Assembly (NCBI RefSeq): GCF_024763615.1
Contig: NC_077224.1
Span: 37,334,712-37,398,711 of the forward strand
DNA: 64,000 bases
From: Phlebotomus papatasi
Taxonomy: Eukaryota; Arthropoda; Insecta; Diptera; Psychodidae
Reading direction: 5' to 3'
The stretch's first letter is position 1, and each line of letters opens with the position of its first letter. Under the pieces are notes generated by a model. The model saw nothing but the letters and a program-made list of their open reading frames with translations, had not been told where the DNA came from and did not search any database. A program made the position numbers and the translations under genes. Shown here piece after piece: positions 1 to 13,404 of the stretch.

Positions 1-974
1 TCCTATTCTTCCTGATTTTGGTGAATTCTGATTGTCCAGGAAGTGTCTTTTAGGCTTTTGAGAAAGTTTAATGTCTATACAATAACATTGTGTTGAGAGA
101 AATGTGTTTTAAAGTGTTATTGTGTAAAATATTTTGAGAAATGTGTTGGCAAGTATATAGGAATTTGGTGTCTTCTTGACCACTTCCAGGACATCCCAGA
201 AGATACTGGTCAATAATTCTTCTTGTTTTAGTGATAAACTTTGTAAAGGAGTCATTTGACACTCAAAAATAATTCACAAAATTGATATTATTGACTTTTG
301 GAAAATTGAAGTTTGTATCCTTTGTGTTCTTTTGGGGACGAGAGTACCCATGAATTTTCCAATTTCCCAAAGGAAAAAAAAATTTTCTCTGTAAAAGTAT
401 CATATTTGACTACTAAGACTTACAATAAAGTGAGTTTAACTGAAATTCGTTCGCTGGATATGTTGAGGTACGGAAAGAGTTAATATGCAAAAAAAAAAGT
501 ATGTAGTAAAATAATTTTGTCTAGAGTAATTAATGGTCATAAACTCAAAAAAAAAACCCATCCGTTCTTCATTATCTCTTCTCGTTTGGGCGCCAGGTGA
601 AAAAAAGTAAAGATCGCCTGGAGACGGTCATTTCTATTTAAATTTAAGGCATCAAAAACTGTTTTTTTTTTAATAGTGAACAAATAGTAAAATAAACAAA
701 CTTTGAACGTTTTTTATGGATGAATATTCTATAATCTAATAAAAAATGATAATTTTTATGAAAAAAAAAACGTTTAAAAGTTTAGAATTAGACGATAATC
801 AAGCTGAAAGTGTGTCAATGAGACTGATTTTTAACGAATAGGTTACGCTTACCAGAACAACCAAAACAATTAAATAAAAACAAATCGGTAATTATTGAAA
901 ATTTTACACCTGAACCGATAACACCATCCAGAGGCGGTAAGTAATATTATCGCAGTAAATGCGATTTATAGAAT
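1..974. other. No gene seen
   Basis: AT-rich DNA with A-runs and only one 64-residue open frame (68-262, minus) lacking recognisable motifs. A weak inverted similarity links GACGGTCATTT near 624 to the palindrome at 975-992, so an old small element may lie here. Confidence 0.4.
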
Positions 975-992
975 GACCGTCTTAAGACGGTC
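975..992. repeat. Perfect 18-bp palindrome
   Basis: GACCGTCTTAAGACGGTC is its own reverse complement. It may be the tip of a degraded hairpin element together with sequence near 624. Confidence 0.5.
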
Positions 993-1046
993 TTGCCTGA
1001 TAGAGGGTTAAATCGGAAAAATTTCACGAAATTAAAATTAACATCC

Positions 1047-1734
1047 CCCGTCAAATCATTGCTCTACCTGCCGATTTTACTCGGAGGTTTTTTGAATTTT
1101 AACGGTATATTCTAGTACATTCAGAGAAAATCTGCAGATTCTCGGCAGAATTTCTCCCTAGAAAATTTGCATAACCTCCATTACTTCACAAAAATATTGT
1201 TGATTTATGAAGAAACTGTAGAAGTTATAAAGAAAATTGTATGCTCTGCTTAACAAGCATTACCGAGTACACATTTTAGATACGTAAAAAAACTGCGAGC
1301 AAAAATACTAATTTCTTAAAAATCGCCAATCGAATGATACAAAAACACGAAATTTTGGTCGACACTCTGTTTAAAGTTTTCACTTCACTTTTCTCTACTT
1401 GTAACACGGCGTCGCAGAATTCTTTATTTTATATAAACACCGTGATATCACTAAGAATAACTCTATAGAATTTTGCAAACTTCAGTGAAAAATTTTTCCA
1501 TCTCTTCTGACACATCTTGTCTGGAAAGTCTGGAATGTAGAAAAAATCTACAGAATATCTACAGAAATTCATCAGAGATTCGTCATAAATCTGCCGAAAT
1601 ATTCTGACGAATTTTGTCCCAAGCCCAAATAAAATTCGTAAGAATATCTACAGAATTTATCTGCAGATATTCTGTAGAGGTGTAGATTTTCTCTACAGAA
1701 ATCTTAAAGATATCTGCAGATATTATTTGACGGG
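1047..1734. mobile_element. Candidate inverted-repeat element (CCCGTCAAAT ends)
   Basis: CCCGTCAAAT at 1047-1056 is repeated inverted as ATTTGACGGG at 1725-1734. The interior holds many TCTGCAGA/TCTACAGA-like words (around 1120-1150, 1540-1570 and 1640-1720). No transposase frame is seen. The boundaries rest on a 10-bp match. Confidence 0.4.
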
Positions 1735-2096
1735 CCCTTTGTTTTTCAAAACAAAAAAAAGCAAAATCGCACTCAAAATTCGATTAAATTAAACAAATTT
1801 AGTGCGATGTTCAAAAGAAAAAGAGTCCGAAAGAGTAAGAGGAGTAAGATATGCAAAAGATTTGAGAAAAAGGGGTAAATGAAAATGAAATTTTCTAGAT
1901 CCAAAACGTATGACAAAGCCTGTGTGTGTGAAATAATTGCTGTACAAATTATCATATTAACGACGGATGCAGAGAGAAAAGATTTAGAAATCTTGAAATT
2001 AATAAAACTCTGCATTCCATTTCATCCCCTCCAAAAATATGTTTTTGACTCATCTGAAAATTGACCTATAGGTGATTTCGTTCATTTTCGGATATA

Positions 2097-3770
2097 CAGT
2101 ATAGGTAGACTCTCGCTAATTCGGCTCTTTTAAGTTTAGGGGTACCGTCGTTGCGGGTGACTTTGCACTCGGGGGGTGACTTTGCACTCTGCTGTCCGTA
2201 AGACATAAATTCTAGCACTTATTGATAGTCTTCGCCGATCCGGTCTACTATGTCAAAGTATATAGGGATATGTTAAGTACCAAGTAAGGTACAATGATCC
2301 TCAAAAGGATTCTTGTAGTTTCAGTAATAGTCAATGAAATCCTACTATAGGTATTTTGTCAAAAAACGACTCCGCGAAAAAGTTATCTGAAGATACAATT
2401 CCAAAATCGATTTCAGAGAAGTAAATTGCCCAAATCTATTCTAAATTTATCTGGCTAGAATAATCCACGTCGATTTTGTTCATTATTTTTATTAAAATAC
2501 TATTTTTCACTATAATCTTCCTAAGAACGCATGATTTATATTATAAGATTGCATATAATGGTCTTTCTTAAGCTTTATTATAGAAGTATTTGGCTAAAAA
2601 TTATCTAATTTTTTGATAATTAAGGATAAAATGACCGAGATCTACAAGATGGTGTGGTCGCCATCTTGATTTGACGTTTCAGTCCGCCATTTTGAATAAC
2701 TGTCAAAACAAAAATCTCATCCGATTGAGCTGAAATTTTAGTATGTTGTAACTGATGTCAAGGCCTTTTCAGAACATATATAACATCCGACCTAAGTCAA
2801 GCGGTTGTCTGGATACTGGGGCTCTAAGTTCAAAATTTTGACATTTTTATGAATACAGAACTACGGAGAGCTTCTTTTATCGAAACCATCACAAAAAAGA
2901 CAGTACTGTCGTTAGGCGATGAGATCTAAATAACAAACAAAAAGAAAAGTAATGTTTTTCTTTATAACAGCATATTATTTGAAGATCTGAAAAACCGTTT
3001 TTGCAAAAATAAAAAAATAAAAATAAATAAATAAATGCACTTTTCATTTATTTCTTTTAGTGATGTAAGAGTAAATAAATATATAAAATAAAAGCCTCAA
3101 CCATTTTTAATGGTTACTGAGGCATTTCGTTTGGGTTTTAAAATTAAGGATTAGTAAATAAAGATCGCCAAAATATGAATATTTCAAAATGTTAAACTTT
3201 GAGCCTCTGTATCTAGGTAAATACTTGACGTAGACTGGAACATATATACGTTCTGAAAAGGTCTTGACATCAGCTACAACATACCAAAATTTCAAACCAA
3301 TCGGACCAGTTTTAGGTTTTGACAGTTATTCAAAATGGTGGACAGAAACGTCAAATGAAGATTACGATCATGCCATCTTGTAGATCTCGTGCATATTACC
3401 CTTAGATGTGAAGATCTTCATTGTCGTTTATTATCAGAAATTGTTGATTTTTTAGTATTTATTAAAAAGTGCAAAGTCACCCGCATCTTATCCCCAGTGC
3501 AAGCTTTTTTTCTTGATTTTTTTAAACATAGTAAAATTTTATAAAATTAATGCTAGTGGCACAAAATCCATTCATTAACAACTGAATACAAATAATTTTA
3601 CTCAAAAACCCCCCTCCCTTCACTTTAACTATCCACTTTTAGAGGGTAAAGTTGAAAAACAGCGAAAAAACGTGCAAAGTCACTCGCAACGACGGTACTT
3701 AATTCGAGCGGCAGTTAAATTCGAAAATAGTTTGTTGACATTTTTCAAGTTCGATTATGATTATCAAATG
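2097..3770. mobile_element. Broken pogo-like repeat hosting the fold-back element
   Basis: The left part (2104-2141, GTAGACTCTCGCTAATTCGG) and right part (3699-3770, TTAATTCGAGCGGCAGTT) align in order to one uninterrupted stretch at 63375-63490. The intervening 2142-3698 is therefore inserted. The CAGTAGA-type start resembles pogo-like termini. Confidence 0.55.
2142..3698. mobile_element. Fold-back element, about 1.56 kb
   Basis: The terminal 27 bp (2142-2168, starting GTACCGTCGTTGCGGGTGAC) match 3698-3672 inverted with one mismatch. Inverted similarity extends through long arms (roughly 2620-2860 against 3420-3170), sharing for example GAGATCTACAAGATGG and TTGAATAACTGTCAAAAC. A loop of about 300 bp remains in the middle. 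Only short frames are present, so it is non-autonomous. The 4-bp GTAC at both edges may be target duplication or part of the TIR. Confidence 0.75.
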
Positions 3771-3771
3771 A

Positions 3772-3855
3772 TTTACACCGATTTCGGATCAATACTGTAG
3801 GGTAAAATAAACATTTCTGGAATGTTATTTTAACTTTTGCGGATTTCTCTCAGTG
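3772..3855. mobile_element. Partial copy of the CACTGAG MITE
   Basis: TTTACACCGATTTCGGATCA through TTTCTCTCAGTG matches the right half of the copies at 30173-32248 and 54090-54344 (inverted). TA follows the terminal CAGTG, consistent with a TA target. Confidence 0.65.
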
Positions 3856-5390
3856 TAAATAAAATTTTATTTAGAAAATTGTTCAATTTTGTATTTTAAT
3901 TTAGGAAATAAATTAAATATTAAAAGTTTTGCAATCTTTAGGTCTATTCTCAAAAATTTAAGTCATAATATAGTAAAATTTTCTTATTTGGTTTTTCAAC
4001 AGTTAAAAATATTATTATATTTATATATGCCTTTCTTTTTTGTTTGTTTCTTAAGCCTAACCATAAAATATAAAGATACATTTTTGTTATAGAAAAATCT
4101 TCAATAAGTGCATTTTAGAGGGTTTTTCAAACAGTAAATTAGTGACGACAAAAAATGATCTATTTTTATAATCAAAATAAATTAATTTCTACTTTAAATA
4201 ATAATATTTTTCAAATCTTTATAGGTTGTTTGGACCAAATTTTTTTATTCGATTTTTTTTAAACATGTGCAGATTTTTGTCGCATTTAACCTCAAAACTA
4301 AGAAAATAATTTTAGAAAATGGGATACCGATTAATCCTTAATTTCTTGTAAAGTGTTTTTTGACAATTAAAAAAATAAACTAAATTTAAACATAACATTA
4401 ATTTAATATCGAAATTAGTGAAGGTTTTAAATTTTGAATTGAGTTGCAGTGAGCAAAAAAAATCTATCGTATATTATGCATTTTCTTATTAAAATAGCCT
4501 GTTTTTATTCTGAGCGAATCAATACTAATGCGATTCTAATTAATCACTAACCTAATCATTATTTTAAGTCTGCTTAAGTCGGCTTAAGTCGTAAGTGTGT
4601 CCAGCACATTAAAATTGAGCGCTGAGAGGATTAGGAGTGTCCTGAAGATGTTAAAAAGTCCATTAGATTCATCCTAAATGATGGACACCTCAATCTACAT
4701 GGAGTTTCTACTAAAAGAATACTATAGAGAATACTATAGTCAAATACTCTGTTAAAATGTGAAATTGCTTTAATATTGGAAAGATATATAGATTTATTAA
4801 GGGTGAAATCAAATGAGGCATAGCAATAAATACGGTATTTACTTTAGTTTAGTTTTAGAGCTTATGCTTATATTAAAATAGAAATGTGCAAACGAGACGT
4901 AAGGTTAATTTGGTTGGTGACTAATGGAAATATGATATACAAAATTAAAAGTAATATAAATCATTATTTTAACCCATTTATGTGAAGATATAGATTTTTG
5001 CTGTTTATAATTTAATTTTAATGCTAATTTTAAAATTTCACTGCTCATTTTTCTGGTTCAGGAATTTGAGGTTACATACTATCTAACCTCAAAAACAAAG
5101 GTTATCTTACCGTCAGAAATTTTTAAGATGAATATTTCATTCAATTTTCTTTTAAAATTAAAAAAAATACATCTATAAAGTTTTGGTTACAGATTTTAAA
5201 TAAAAACAAATTCTATATGGCGGAATACGAGATTTTTCCAAGAGGATTCCTCTTCGAACTTCGAACAATATGTCTTAAATACTTGAGGTTAGGTTTAACA
5301 TAACCTAAAAAGTTGAGACCAAAAAAGATCCGACTTGAAAAACAGGCAATCAACGCAGTAAAAGTCCAAGTAATTGTAGTGTAGAAACAT
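3856..5390. other. AT-rich intergenic DNA
   Basis: No gene seen. At 4580-4601 a 22-bp stretch starting CGGCTTAAGTCGTAAGTGTG matches the right end of the element at 25167-25584. The rest is A/T-run sequence. Confidence 0.4.
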
Positions 5391-5862
5391 TTTATTTTGA
5401 ACAAATTACACAAAGAGTATAATTTTCTCTACATCTCTAACATTATGTATTACAGTGTAATATATAAAGTTTTTTTTTTTTCAATGAATATTCAATAGAT
5501 ACATTTAGTTGTATTATATATGTAAATTTTTCTTGTTTTTTTCCTCTCATCCATTAGATAAACTGTAAAAAAATCATCACATTATTCAATTTTTTTTCAT
5601 TATTTTTTTTTAATATTCTTTTATACTCTGAGACTAATGAAAAAATGTACATTCACTTTCAATCATCTACTAGTTCATCTCTTTCACTAAATTCTCAATA
5701 CTTAAGTCAGTAACATATGAAATATTTCTTTTTCATTGGTTTAAAAGAGACGATATAAAAAATAGACTACAATGTACGTATGAAATTGTCCTTTTTTCTG
5801 CATTGATAAATATAGATAAAATTTCTAAATTAAAACTCAGGAATTAGTTGGTGTGTTTGCCC

Positions 5863-5902
5863 GGGGTGGAAAAGGGAAAAAAGGGGGTTGGGGACATTGG
5901 GG
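5863..5902 (+). other. Potential G-quadruplex
   Basis: Five G-tracts (GGGG, GGG, GGGGG, GGGG, GGGG) separated by loops of 2-7 nt lie in 40 nt of otherwise AT-rich DNA. In a Tob-sense transcript this would be a C-rich patch. Confidence 0.4.
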
Positions 5903-8536
5903 TTAGATTCTGGAATGCTATAATTAAATTTATCGACATTTTTCATCATCTCGACATCTTTTCTTTTTTTTTTTAAATTCATTTATGTAAGAAAGCAGTT
6001 AAGCAGACATGTATGATATTTTGTCATATTGATTAATTATTTTTTATATTATATTTTCCTTGTATTACTTCTTGAATTTATTTCTGTTTTATCTAAAATT
6101 AAGTTAGTAATTCTCACAGAATTCTAAACTCTCACTTTTTTTTTGTTGTTTCACGTTTATTTTCTTTTTTAATATATAATATATAAAAGAGGGGGAAAAT
6201 TAGCATTCATGAAACAATTGTATTCATCATGTACTTGTAGCGCCTGAAGCCAAATACAGTTTTTTTGGGCGTCTATTCTCAATTAATTCACCTATTTTTA
6301 TTAGATCATCTTTTTTTTTAATTCTATTTATTCTTTTATCATTATGGATGCAATATTCTTTGGGGGTAGTTTCTTCAAGATTTTTTAAATATATTTTTCT
6401 TTAATCTCATTGTTACCAAATTGGATGTTTTTTGTGTGTTTTTCTGGTATATTTTGTCTTGAGAAAAATAAATTAGAGAATAAAACACAGTACAATGTTT
6501 TTTTTTTGAGAAATTGGAGTCCTTTCGTGTTATTTATCCAGCTTTCTCTCTCGCGCCATAACCTCAATTTTTACGCGTCGTTTTCTTTTTCTTTGTACTG
6601 AAGGTGGGAAACTTCTTGTATAATGATCAATTGGGTAGATTTTTCGTCGTTATATTCTATATGAGAGAGAATTCCTGTAAAAGTCTCCAGTTTCTGTACC
6701 AAAAATGCCATAAGGATAGAAAAATTGCAGTTTGTCCTAACCTCACTTTTGCAGCAACTTTTATCCTTTGGCTTTGGATACCTTTTATCCTGTTTCTCTT
6801 CTTTTCTTTTTTGGAGGAATTTCACCCTAGAATTTATGTTCAACTGTCATGTTCAAATATGCGTTTCCTCAAGAAAAAAACCGTCAAGTGTAAAAGTTGT
6901 ATGTTTTACATTGTTATTTCATCTATAAAGATAATACTGTATATCGTATTAATACTATAAGATAAAAAAATAATTCACTTATATACAATTTTATATGTAT
7001 TAAAATATTCTATTGTATAGCTTTAGGAGCTTCCATCATTTTTATATCCTTGTTAATTTCATTAGAAAAGCTGGATTATTGCAATGTCTTCAATTATCCA
7101 ACAACAGAAAATTTATTTCTTGTTTTCACATTTTTTTATAAAATTCATTCCACATTTTTTTTTATTTTTAAATTTTAAAAGGTACCCTTTATTAATATGT
7201 ATAAAAATAGAAATATGATTTTTTTTCACCTCAAAGTTTACTCGTTAGAAAGGAAAAAAGTGGAAAAGAAATTGAAAATAAAAATAGTTTATGCCAAAAT
7301 AAAAAATAAATAAAAACACGAAGTTTTCTTTTTCTTTTTTTTTTGTATGAATATGGAAATGTCTGTAAAATCCATTTAGACTGCTGAAGAAATTCGTGAT
7401 TCAATTATCTTTCCAAATTTAGGTTATTAATTCTAATATTTAATTAGTATTCCATGTCTAAGATGGTGTTGCACATTTAGTTTTTTTTTACTTAGTACTT
7501 TTAATTACAGTGATAAGAAATAGTTTTTATTTCACTTTGAATTCTGTTGAGATGTGTGTTATTTGGTAATTGTTTTTTTTTTCTTTAATCAACACTCACC
7601 ATTTTATTTTTTTAAATCCTTATTCTGTATTCTCTATCTAAAATACGTATATCTCTTCTTGAATCTCTTTCAACTGTCGATGACCAAATCACGCAAAAAA
7701 CGGCGAAAATCAATAAAAAGTAAATAAAACCAAAAGAAAAAGCAGAAAATAAATAAAACAGGAAAAGAAATAAAAATAAAACAAGAATATATTTTTTTTA
7801 AATTGGTGTGTATAACAATCATTCATGAGTTTTCTTTCTCATTCTCCTCACTCTCCTCTCTTTTTAATTGTATAAAATGATTTATAAAAAAGTAACAAAT
7901 TATTTTACACTCTATCTCTATATATTTTTTTCATCTTTTTATTTTAATAATAAAATCTAGAAAGTATTTTTGTATTCACATTTTTTATCATTTCTTTTTA
8001 GCTGATGCTAATATTTTTTTTCTTTAAGAATTGTATAGAATTTCACACACTTGCTCTGAAAGTAAGACAATTTAGTTTCGTCTTTCTCAAAGAAACTTCA
8101 TTTAAAAAAAAATCCACTTAACGATTTTGGTATTTTTTTTATATTCTATATTTAAACTCTCTAGCCTATCTCAATTTAAAGGGATTTCTTATTATATAAT
8201 CTTCTTTTTTTAGTTATTCTATTAGTTTATCATCTCTCTTTACATGCATTGTATGCGAATTTTTTGTAAGTTAAATCGACATCTATTTTTTATTACTTTT
8301 CATTTACTTCTAAATATAGATTTTTTTTAATAAATATTTTTTGAACAGAGAAATTTTCGCAGAGCTTTTTTAATGATTCTTTTTGTGTGGAGCAGACTTA
8401 AGCCTTGATTAGAGACATTTTATTGCAATCATGTATGGCGAAAATGAAACAGAATTTTGCTAGAATTTGCTCGAATTCTGTAGGCAAAGTAATAATCCTA
8501 TAAAATACTTTAGTCAAACCGCTTTCTCTTAGGTCT

Positions 8537-8636
8537 TCTACACACTAGAGAAATTTATGTCCATATTTGCCAGCTCTTTCTATAGAAGCGTAGGTAATTT
8601 GCTTCAATATGGACATAAAGTTCTCTAATGTGTAGA
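8537..8636. mobile_element. 100-bp hairpin MITE
   Basis: TCTACACACTAGAGAAATTT at the left pairs with the inverted TCTACACATTAGAGAACTTT at the right, continuing into ATGTCCATATT, leaving a loop of about 40 bp. Confidence 0.7.
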
Positions 8637-10490
8637 CGCCATTATTGGAGTTAGGAAGCTCTTAAGCTCTAGCCAATCGGAAAAAGCGATAGGGGCAATA
8701 GGACTTCATTTTCAAAGTAGGAATTACTACTCTATTACATTTGGGCAACTTTTGCTGGATTATCACATTTAGGATAATTTTCTTTGAAACTGCTATAATA
8801 CTTTTTGATAAAGATAAGAGATAATCATATTTTCAGACAAATTAATTGTCTCTGTCATATATTCAAAATGGCCTAAAAATGTCACAGGTTTGCAATAAAA
8901 CTGAAAAAGAAATTTTTCAAATTTCATACTTCAAAATTAAAGATTTTGCCCAATTCTATTAAAGCAGAAAAATTAAATTTATCCCCTAGTTAATCGTTTT
9001 GAGCGCAATTACTAAAAATTCTTAAAGAAAAATCTCTTAAAGTAATTTTTGGATTATTTGCAGCAGTTTTTGGGATATTAGTCCGAAAAACATGCATTTT
9101 CTTTTCATCAGTCAGTTTTTTCTCGATTTTAATTATATTCTGAAGGGTCTTGTGAAGAATTTTTTAACACTCCTGTAGAGTTATTGGCAAAGCTAAAATT
9201 TCTTCTAGAAAAGTGCTAGAACGGTATTACTGGCAAATTTCTGAAAAAAAAATCCTGAATTTATGCGAAAAAAATATTGTTAGTGTATTTGGAAGTGTTC
9301 TATTACGAGAACTTTGTTTTTTTAGGTTAGCTGAAACATAACCTCTAATTTTAGAATAGCTTGGAAAATAAACAAGGGAATGGTCAATCTACCAGGGGCT
9401 ATTTTGATAACTTTTCTACCTCAATTAACATAGTTTTATTTCAATAAAAATTTAGATGAGATAATCCACTTGAAGTTGGATAAAGAAACATTAAGATTTA
9501 AGATGAAAAAGAATTATAATATGAAGACAACCAAACACTTCAAGTAAGTGTTTTTCCCTTCGAAGAAAAGAGTTCTGACTTATAGTTTAAATGATTCACA
9601 TGTAAGCTTCGCACATAAACCAGTTTGAAGTAGCTGCTTAGCAGAAATGGTTTTATTTGAGCAAGAAATTTATTTGAATATTTTTCATAATTTTAAATTT
9701 AATTGATTTACTGCTGCTCTGCGAAAATTTCTTCCTAGATTCTCCGAATTAATCGCAATTGCAAGTTTAAACGAAAAAAGTACAAAATTTCCAGACATTT
9801 GGGAGCAAAAATAAATAGTGAGAAAAATTATCTCAAGTAAAGCTGAAAGGTATATCTCAAGATGAATTTGTAATTCTTTGATTTTAATGTTATACCTTGA
9901 TATATAAGGACATGAAAAAGTAGATTTTATTGAATTAAAAAGACAAAAAGTTAACCAAATGAAGCAAGTGAGGGAAGAATGCATGGAATTGATCTTTGAG
10001 TTTAACAAGGAGATTTTTCTATTTAAAAAAAAAGAAATAAAAAATATATAATAGTCTTCTAGAACGCATTTAACAAACAAATGTTTTTGCATAAATATAG
10101 AAAATAATGCATATCTATATAATTATTTCGTATCTCTGGTCTGCAATTGCAGAGTGATACAATTCTAAATTGTTTCACTTGCACTTTTTTTTCTTCAATA
10201 TTTCCGGCAGGTACTGCTTAATAAAAATTCTCTACCACAAAAGGTACATGTTTTCATCTAGTATGTACTTCAATTAGCATGATTTTAGGTGATTTACTTT
10301 ATAATATTAGCTTAAAAAAAGTTTTAATAGAAAATAAGGAGAAGTTTCAATAGGAAGATTAATATGTCTTTTTGCTCTATTCTCATAAATTATTTAGTGT
10401 AAAAAAAGTAGCGGTTCAAAAAGATTAACAAACATAAATTTCAATGAAAAAAAATAGTTTTATGGGAAAATATTCAGTTTATATGCAGAA
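8637..10490. other. No gene seen; composition differs from flanks
   Basis: This stretch lacks the T-runs of the sequence either side. The 135-residue minus-strand frame at 9685-10092 is Ile/Leu/Phe-rich and has no recognisable motif. It may be an insertion, but I see no termini. Confidence 0.3.
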
Positions 10491-11547
10491 AGTTTTATCG
10501 GTAATAGTTTTTTTTTTAATTCACTTTCCTCACCTTTCATTAGCACCTTTTATACAGTTTATTTTATTCTTTATAAAATTTTGTGTTCGTCTCAATATCA
10601 TTTGATTTTTCCTCTTTATTTTTTTCTTTATAATCTTCTGAACTATTTTTCCTTATGATAAAGCTAGAATAAGTTAAATGTTGTCCTTATATAGTTTTTT
10701 TTAAACGACTTTTTTTTACATATTTCTTTCACATCTTTCTTGTAGTATTACTTTATTGTTTTTTACTGATATGCAAATTTAGTTTTTTATCTCTTCTTTG
10801 TTTTTTTCCTCATTCATTTATCATATAACTAATTTATTATAGTTCATTTTTTTATTCTTCATTCTCTTTCTATAGAATAAGCCGACTAGATAGTATTGAA
10901 TACTTCACGTGATTTATTTGTTTATATTTTTTTTCATTCTATCATCAAAATTCTCTCGCATTATTCAAAAATAATAATAAAAAAATATCTTCAGTGTTAA
11001 ATGGACGACATTGAGTTTGGAAAATAATCACTACAAATGTACAAAATAAAATAAATTTACAATCTAATTAAAAAAAAAGATAATAAAAAAGATTTTTTTT
11101 CAAAAAAGTGGTAACAAATCGTAAAAAAATTATTCTTAATATTCTTATTTCATTTTTTTTATTGTAGTATTTCTCTGATGTCATCTACAATGTAACAAGT
11201 TTTGAAATATTTCTGTTTTAATTTATGAAATGTCTACAATAAAGTTTTATAAACAGGTCTTACATGCTCTTGCTAAAATATATCCTAATATATACTTTTT
11301 TTTTAATATGTAATGTCTTCTCTAAAAGAATATAGTCCTATGTATTTTTTTTCTCATCATCTTATTCTTCTTTTATTAAATCTGTATAATCGTATTCAAT
11401 ACGAAGCAAGTGAAAAAATAAAGTATAAACTATTCTTAAAAGTTGCCGTAAAGGTAATATCCGTCTTTACAGTTGTATTAATTTCTTTATTTTTATTATT
11501 CTTTCACTCTCATTATTTATTTGTGTAATTCGTAAAACCTTGCATTT

Positions 11548-12602
11548 AGAGCTTGTCTTTTCTGGTGAGAGAGTTTCGAAAAAGGTAGTAGATCTACCAC
11601 TATAATTTTCGAACTACTCCATTAATTTAATTAGTAGTCATGTGGTGGCGCTGATCCTGAAAACTTTCACTTTACAAGAGCATTTTCAGCTATGTCGAAA
11701 AGATATTGCCGAAACGAAAAAGCTACGCCTAAATTAAATAATATTGAAAAATGACTAGAAGGTCTCATGAATCACTATCATCAAATTGGGATAATGAATA
11801 CTGGGTAACTTTTACAGCACTGGTGTAAGTCCGAATATTTTCGAACATACTGTTTAGCCACTGTTTATCCTGATTGATAAATGGAAAACTGATTTTCAAA
11901 GCCCATTAGAACGAGGGTATTCTGATCGAAATCTCTCTTTTGAATAAATAATCAATTAATTTGAAACATTTTCGGAAATCGTGTTTTTAAATAAAATAAA
12001 AAAATAATAATCCTTTAGTGAGACAGTTTTCATAAAAAGGGTAATTATCCCATTTTCTCTTATGTCATCAATTTCATTCACTTAATTTCCTCGCTATTAA
12101 ATACTCATTCCCAGAACTTTTCGAAATAAATTAAAAAACAATTTTTAATCTCTCTATTTTATCTAAAACACAATCTTCCCAATCATAACTGAACTTTGAG
12201 AATTTCGAATATCGTTTTGAAAAGACAGAAAATACGTTTTTACTTCTTGATAATTCTGCAAGGAATTATCAATTTAGAAGTTTCTTTTTGCATATTAAGA
12301 AGACCAACAAATCTTCAATCGTTGCCAGAAATTTCCTAACCTATTCGAACAACGCGACTTCTATAGCAGATATGTACGTAAAGCGTGCAAAGCTCTTTTC
12401 GAACTTTTGGTTGGTTTTGGAATAAAGTATAAAAAGTCCGAGTTTCGAATACATATTTTCGAAAAAGAAAATATATATAGTTTCTTTTCGAAAGTATTCA
12501 GGTTTGCAGCGCCACCGTATGGGTCTTTTGCAAACTTAAGGTATAACTTTTCGAACATTTGCCCCTTTTTAGAAGCTCCTACCGTGAGTGAAGGTAAGCT
12601 CT
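11548..12602. mobile_element. Candidate old inverted-repeat element
   Basis: AGAGCTT at both ends in inverted order, with matching internal words in the same order (GTGGCGCTG, CCTGAA.ACTTTC, TTTTCGAA), suggests a decayed element of about 1.05 kb. TTCGAA words recur at 12430-12560. It interrupts the T-rich tract downstream of Tob. Confidence 0.4.
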
Positions 12603-13380
12603 GAATGCTAGGATAGTGTTTAGTGTTTTCAAAAAGAACTCTTCTTCACGTCCTTGTTGTTTTGTTTTTTTTTTCCTTAAGGAGACGGCAAAATTTCCAC
12701 GTTTATCTCTTGCTTACATTTTTGGTTTGTTTTTTTTTCTCTTAATATTTTGTTGTCCATAAAAATGTTCTTTTACGCCACTATTGCACGTACAAAATTA
12801 TTTCATCTATTTGTTTTTCATCTCTTCAATAAGTTATGTAAATAAAGTATTTACAATGTTTATCAATTTTTCTTGCATTTCTAATTGCATGTAATTTAAT
12901 TATAATGATAGATTTTGGTGGGTGATTCTTTTTTTTTTCTTAAAATTTCTTTTATATTATTTTATGTCATTGTGTAGTTCTTTTTTAATTTGAAAAAAAA
13001 TAAGAAATCGTGTTTACTACACAGTATCGTCTTGATTTTTATTCTTTAAATTCTTGTTTAATATAGAAGACGAAAAATTAGGAAAATCAATCAACAGACA
13101 AATTTTATGACACAATTTTTCAATTTTTTTTTATACCATTCTTTCCCCCAGGTGTTGGTAGCAACACCGCGAAAAAAGAAACCTTCGATATCTTTGCTCA
13201 ATTCTCGCGTATTACCCTGTGTTCTGTTTTTTTTTTTTTAATAATTAATAATTTTTTTTTCTCATTCGTATCTAATCAATTCGAGTGACTATATAGAAAA
13301 TGAAATTAACCATCGTCCCCCGGGTGAGTTTAAAAGTATCCATATTCAAGCAATCGCGAATAAGATTGCTCACCTTCTCT

Positions 13381-13388
13381 TATGTACA
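13381..13388 (-). promoter_or_regulatory. Pumilio-type element in the Tob 3' UTR
   Basis: The minus strand reads TGTACATA, matching the Pumilio consensus TGTANATA, about 120 nt after the stop. A second match, TGTATATA, is at 6987-6980. Pumilio proteins repress mRNAs. The motif is short, so chance is possible. Confidence 0.25.
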
Positions 13389-13398
13389 ACAATATATG

Positions 13399-13404
13399 TT
13401 TATT
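13399..13404 (-). terminator. Proximal poly(A) signal AATAAA for Tob
   Basis: AATAAA on the minus strand lies about 104 nt after the Tob stop. It is the first canonical signal downstream. Many others follow in this A-rich (minus strand) tract, so it may be only one of several sites. Confidence 0.3.

Noticed and set aside
9685..10092. 135-residue minus-strand frame as a gene
   Set aside because: Hydrophobic low-information composition, no family motif, and within non-coding DNA downstream of Tob.
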